NCBI GenBank assembly: GCA_029204225.1
Contig: CM055106.1
Coordinates: forward strand, 43,501,003-43,565,002
Reading direction: 5' to 3'
Source: Diphasiastrum complanatum
Lineage: Eukaryota; Streptophyta; Lycopodiopsida; Lycopodiales; Lycopodiaceae
Length of the DNA: 64,000 nucleotides
The position numbers and the translations under genes are program-made. Below, piece after piece: positions 63,201 to 64,000 of this stretch. The notes beneath the pieces were generated by a model. That model saw only the letters and a program-made list of their open reading frames with translations, was not told where the DNA came from and ran no database searches. Numbering within the stretch: position 1 is the first letter of the stretch; the number at the start of each line of letters is the position of its first letter.

Positions 63201-63807
63201 TCTACAGGCTAAAGCAAACTCCAAGGGCCTAGTTCAATAGAATCAATCAATTCTTGTTGTAGCACGACTTCATTCCTAACTCTGCTGACTCTAATGTCTA
63301 TCTCAAACATAGAGACTCAAGCTATGTCATAATAGCTCTATATTTTGATGACTCTTTGATCATCAACAATTCGAATTAGTTCATGAGACAAAGTCGATAT
63401 TGTGGAAGGAATTCAAAATGATCGATTCAGGCCCTATACATTACCTTCTCAGAATCGAGATAACCAAAGAAAGAGTAAATAGAAGTATTACAATAAGCCA
63501 AGAAAGGTGTCTAACCAGTGTACTCTACATGTATGGCATGGAAAACTACAAGTCAATAGACTCGCCTATGGATCTAGAATTCAAATTGTCGAAGGACATG
63601 TGCTGACGACTGAGGTAGAGAAGGGGTTGTGCAAATACCCCTATCAGTCAATAGTTGGATTGATCATGTATGCCATGGTCTGCACACGACCCGATCTTGC
63701 CTATGCAGTTAGCACATTGGCATAGACATTACTAAGAGTAGTAAGATACATTCAAGCATCTAAGCACTATGCTCTATGATGATAATAAAAACATAGAGGA
63801 CACTCTA
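60274..63807 (+). pseudogene. Copia family B copy 8, plus strand
   Basis: Gag start at 60,412 (stopped at FHM), the shared gag-protease deletion, pre-integrase (60,657-60,953: SENRGGNLYILSHEYALNVS, LRHLNMRSILYMHHYSIKNL), integrase start (60,944-61,204: SIPSLGSTLYLFPFINDCSR) and core to 61,405, LTR-like insertion, integrase tail with a short internal duplication near 62,400, linker, RT (62,810-63,725: GPIHYLLRIEITKERVNRSI, MYAMVCTRPDLAYAVSTLA). It is cut at 63,807 before RNase H. Stops are frequent. Confidence 0.83.
61406..62264 (+). repeat. LTR-like insertion inside integrase of copy 8
   Basis: Begins TGTAGGAAATG after CCAAGAACTTCC. Longest version; its 3' half carries repeated TTCGAGTT and AATTTCGC words near 62,090-62,210. 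Same site as in copies 1-3. Confidence 0.6.
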
Positions 63808-64000
63808 CATGTAGCTATCATTGTTTGAAAAACTCAAAATTTGTAAAGACGTCATTACAAGTTAGCGTACATGTAGCTTTTGCCAAGAATTGTGCAAAAA
63901 ATAGGCCGCTCAAGAAGATAGAACTTCACAATTTCAAAATTTGCTATGGTCTCTAAAAATGTTATGTTGAGCTACATGAGGTCCATGTCCTAATCTTAAA
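63808..64000 (+). repeat. Module G fragment at the window end
   Basis: ACATGTAGCTATCATTGTTT...GAGGTCC matches 57,782-57,962. It directly follows the truncated RT of copy 8 and continues beyond the window. Confidence 0.7.

Overview
The window looks like repeat-rich nuclear DNA of a land plant. It is AT-rich, has no operons or intact host gene that I can recognise, and is packed with plant-type Ty1/copia LTR retrotransposons, one Ty3/gypsy fragment, long (CT/GA)n and (CA/TG)n microsatellites, and layers of direct and inverted duplication. The species cannot be fixed from the sequence. All alignments, mismatch counts and boundaries were made by eye.

Two elements are near complete. Element A (15,170-21,600, plus) has 655-bp LTRs, a 5-bp target duplication (AGGTG), a primer-binding site, a polypurine tract and one 1,317-residue gag-protease-integrase-RT-RNase H frame. 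An inverted copy of its surroundings at 46.7 kb still holds the empty target site. Element M (37,176-43,281, minus) has 682/683-bp LTRs, more LTR divergence and one frameshift. It sits inside an older copia copy.

Most of the rest is at least eight broken copies of one copia family (family B): minus at 5.7-9.6, 22.1-27.2 and 51.3-52.6 kb; plus at 30.1-34.3, 35.6-46.2, 50.0-50.4, 54.6-57.3 and 59.8-63.8 kb. Where the region survives, copies share the same internal scars: a solo LTR inside RNase H, an LTR-like block inside integrase, and a gag-protease deletion. They therefore spread mainly by duplication of a composite block, not by independent retrotransposition. Target-duplication variants pair copy 1 with 3 and copy 2 with 4, matching an inverted-duplication layout.

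Layout: 0-5 kb, a module with a 4.4-kb extra block (copia remnant, direct repeats, microsatellites); 5-10 kb, copy 1; 9.9-21.65 kb, LTR element C with a 23-24-bp minisatellite, split by element A; 21.65-27.2 kb, copy 2; 27.2-28.55 kb, gypsy fragment; 28.5-29.5 kb, repeat D with CA/TG arrays and a hairpin; 29.5-34.8 kb, copy 3; 34.8-35.3 kb, second copia-E fragment; 35.6-46.2 kb, copy 4 holding element M; 46.65-50.0 kb, inverted copy of C; 50.0-52.55 kb, copies 5 and 6 head to head across a (CT)n tract; 53.2-63.8 kb, two direct D + LTR + family B blocks around a short low-copy stretch at 56.5-57.1 kb.

The genes do not form a cellular pathway. What works together is the retrotransposon machinery (capsid, protease, integrase, reverse transcriptase, RNase H), plausibly functional only in element A.
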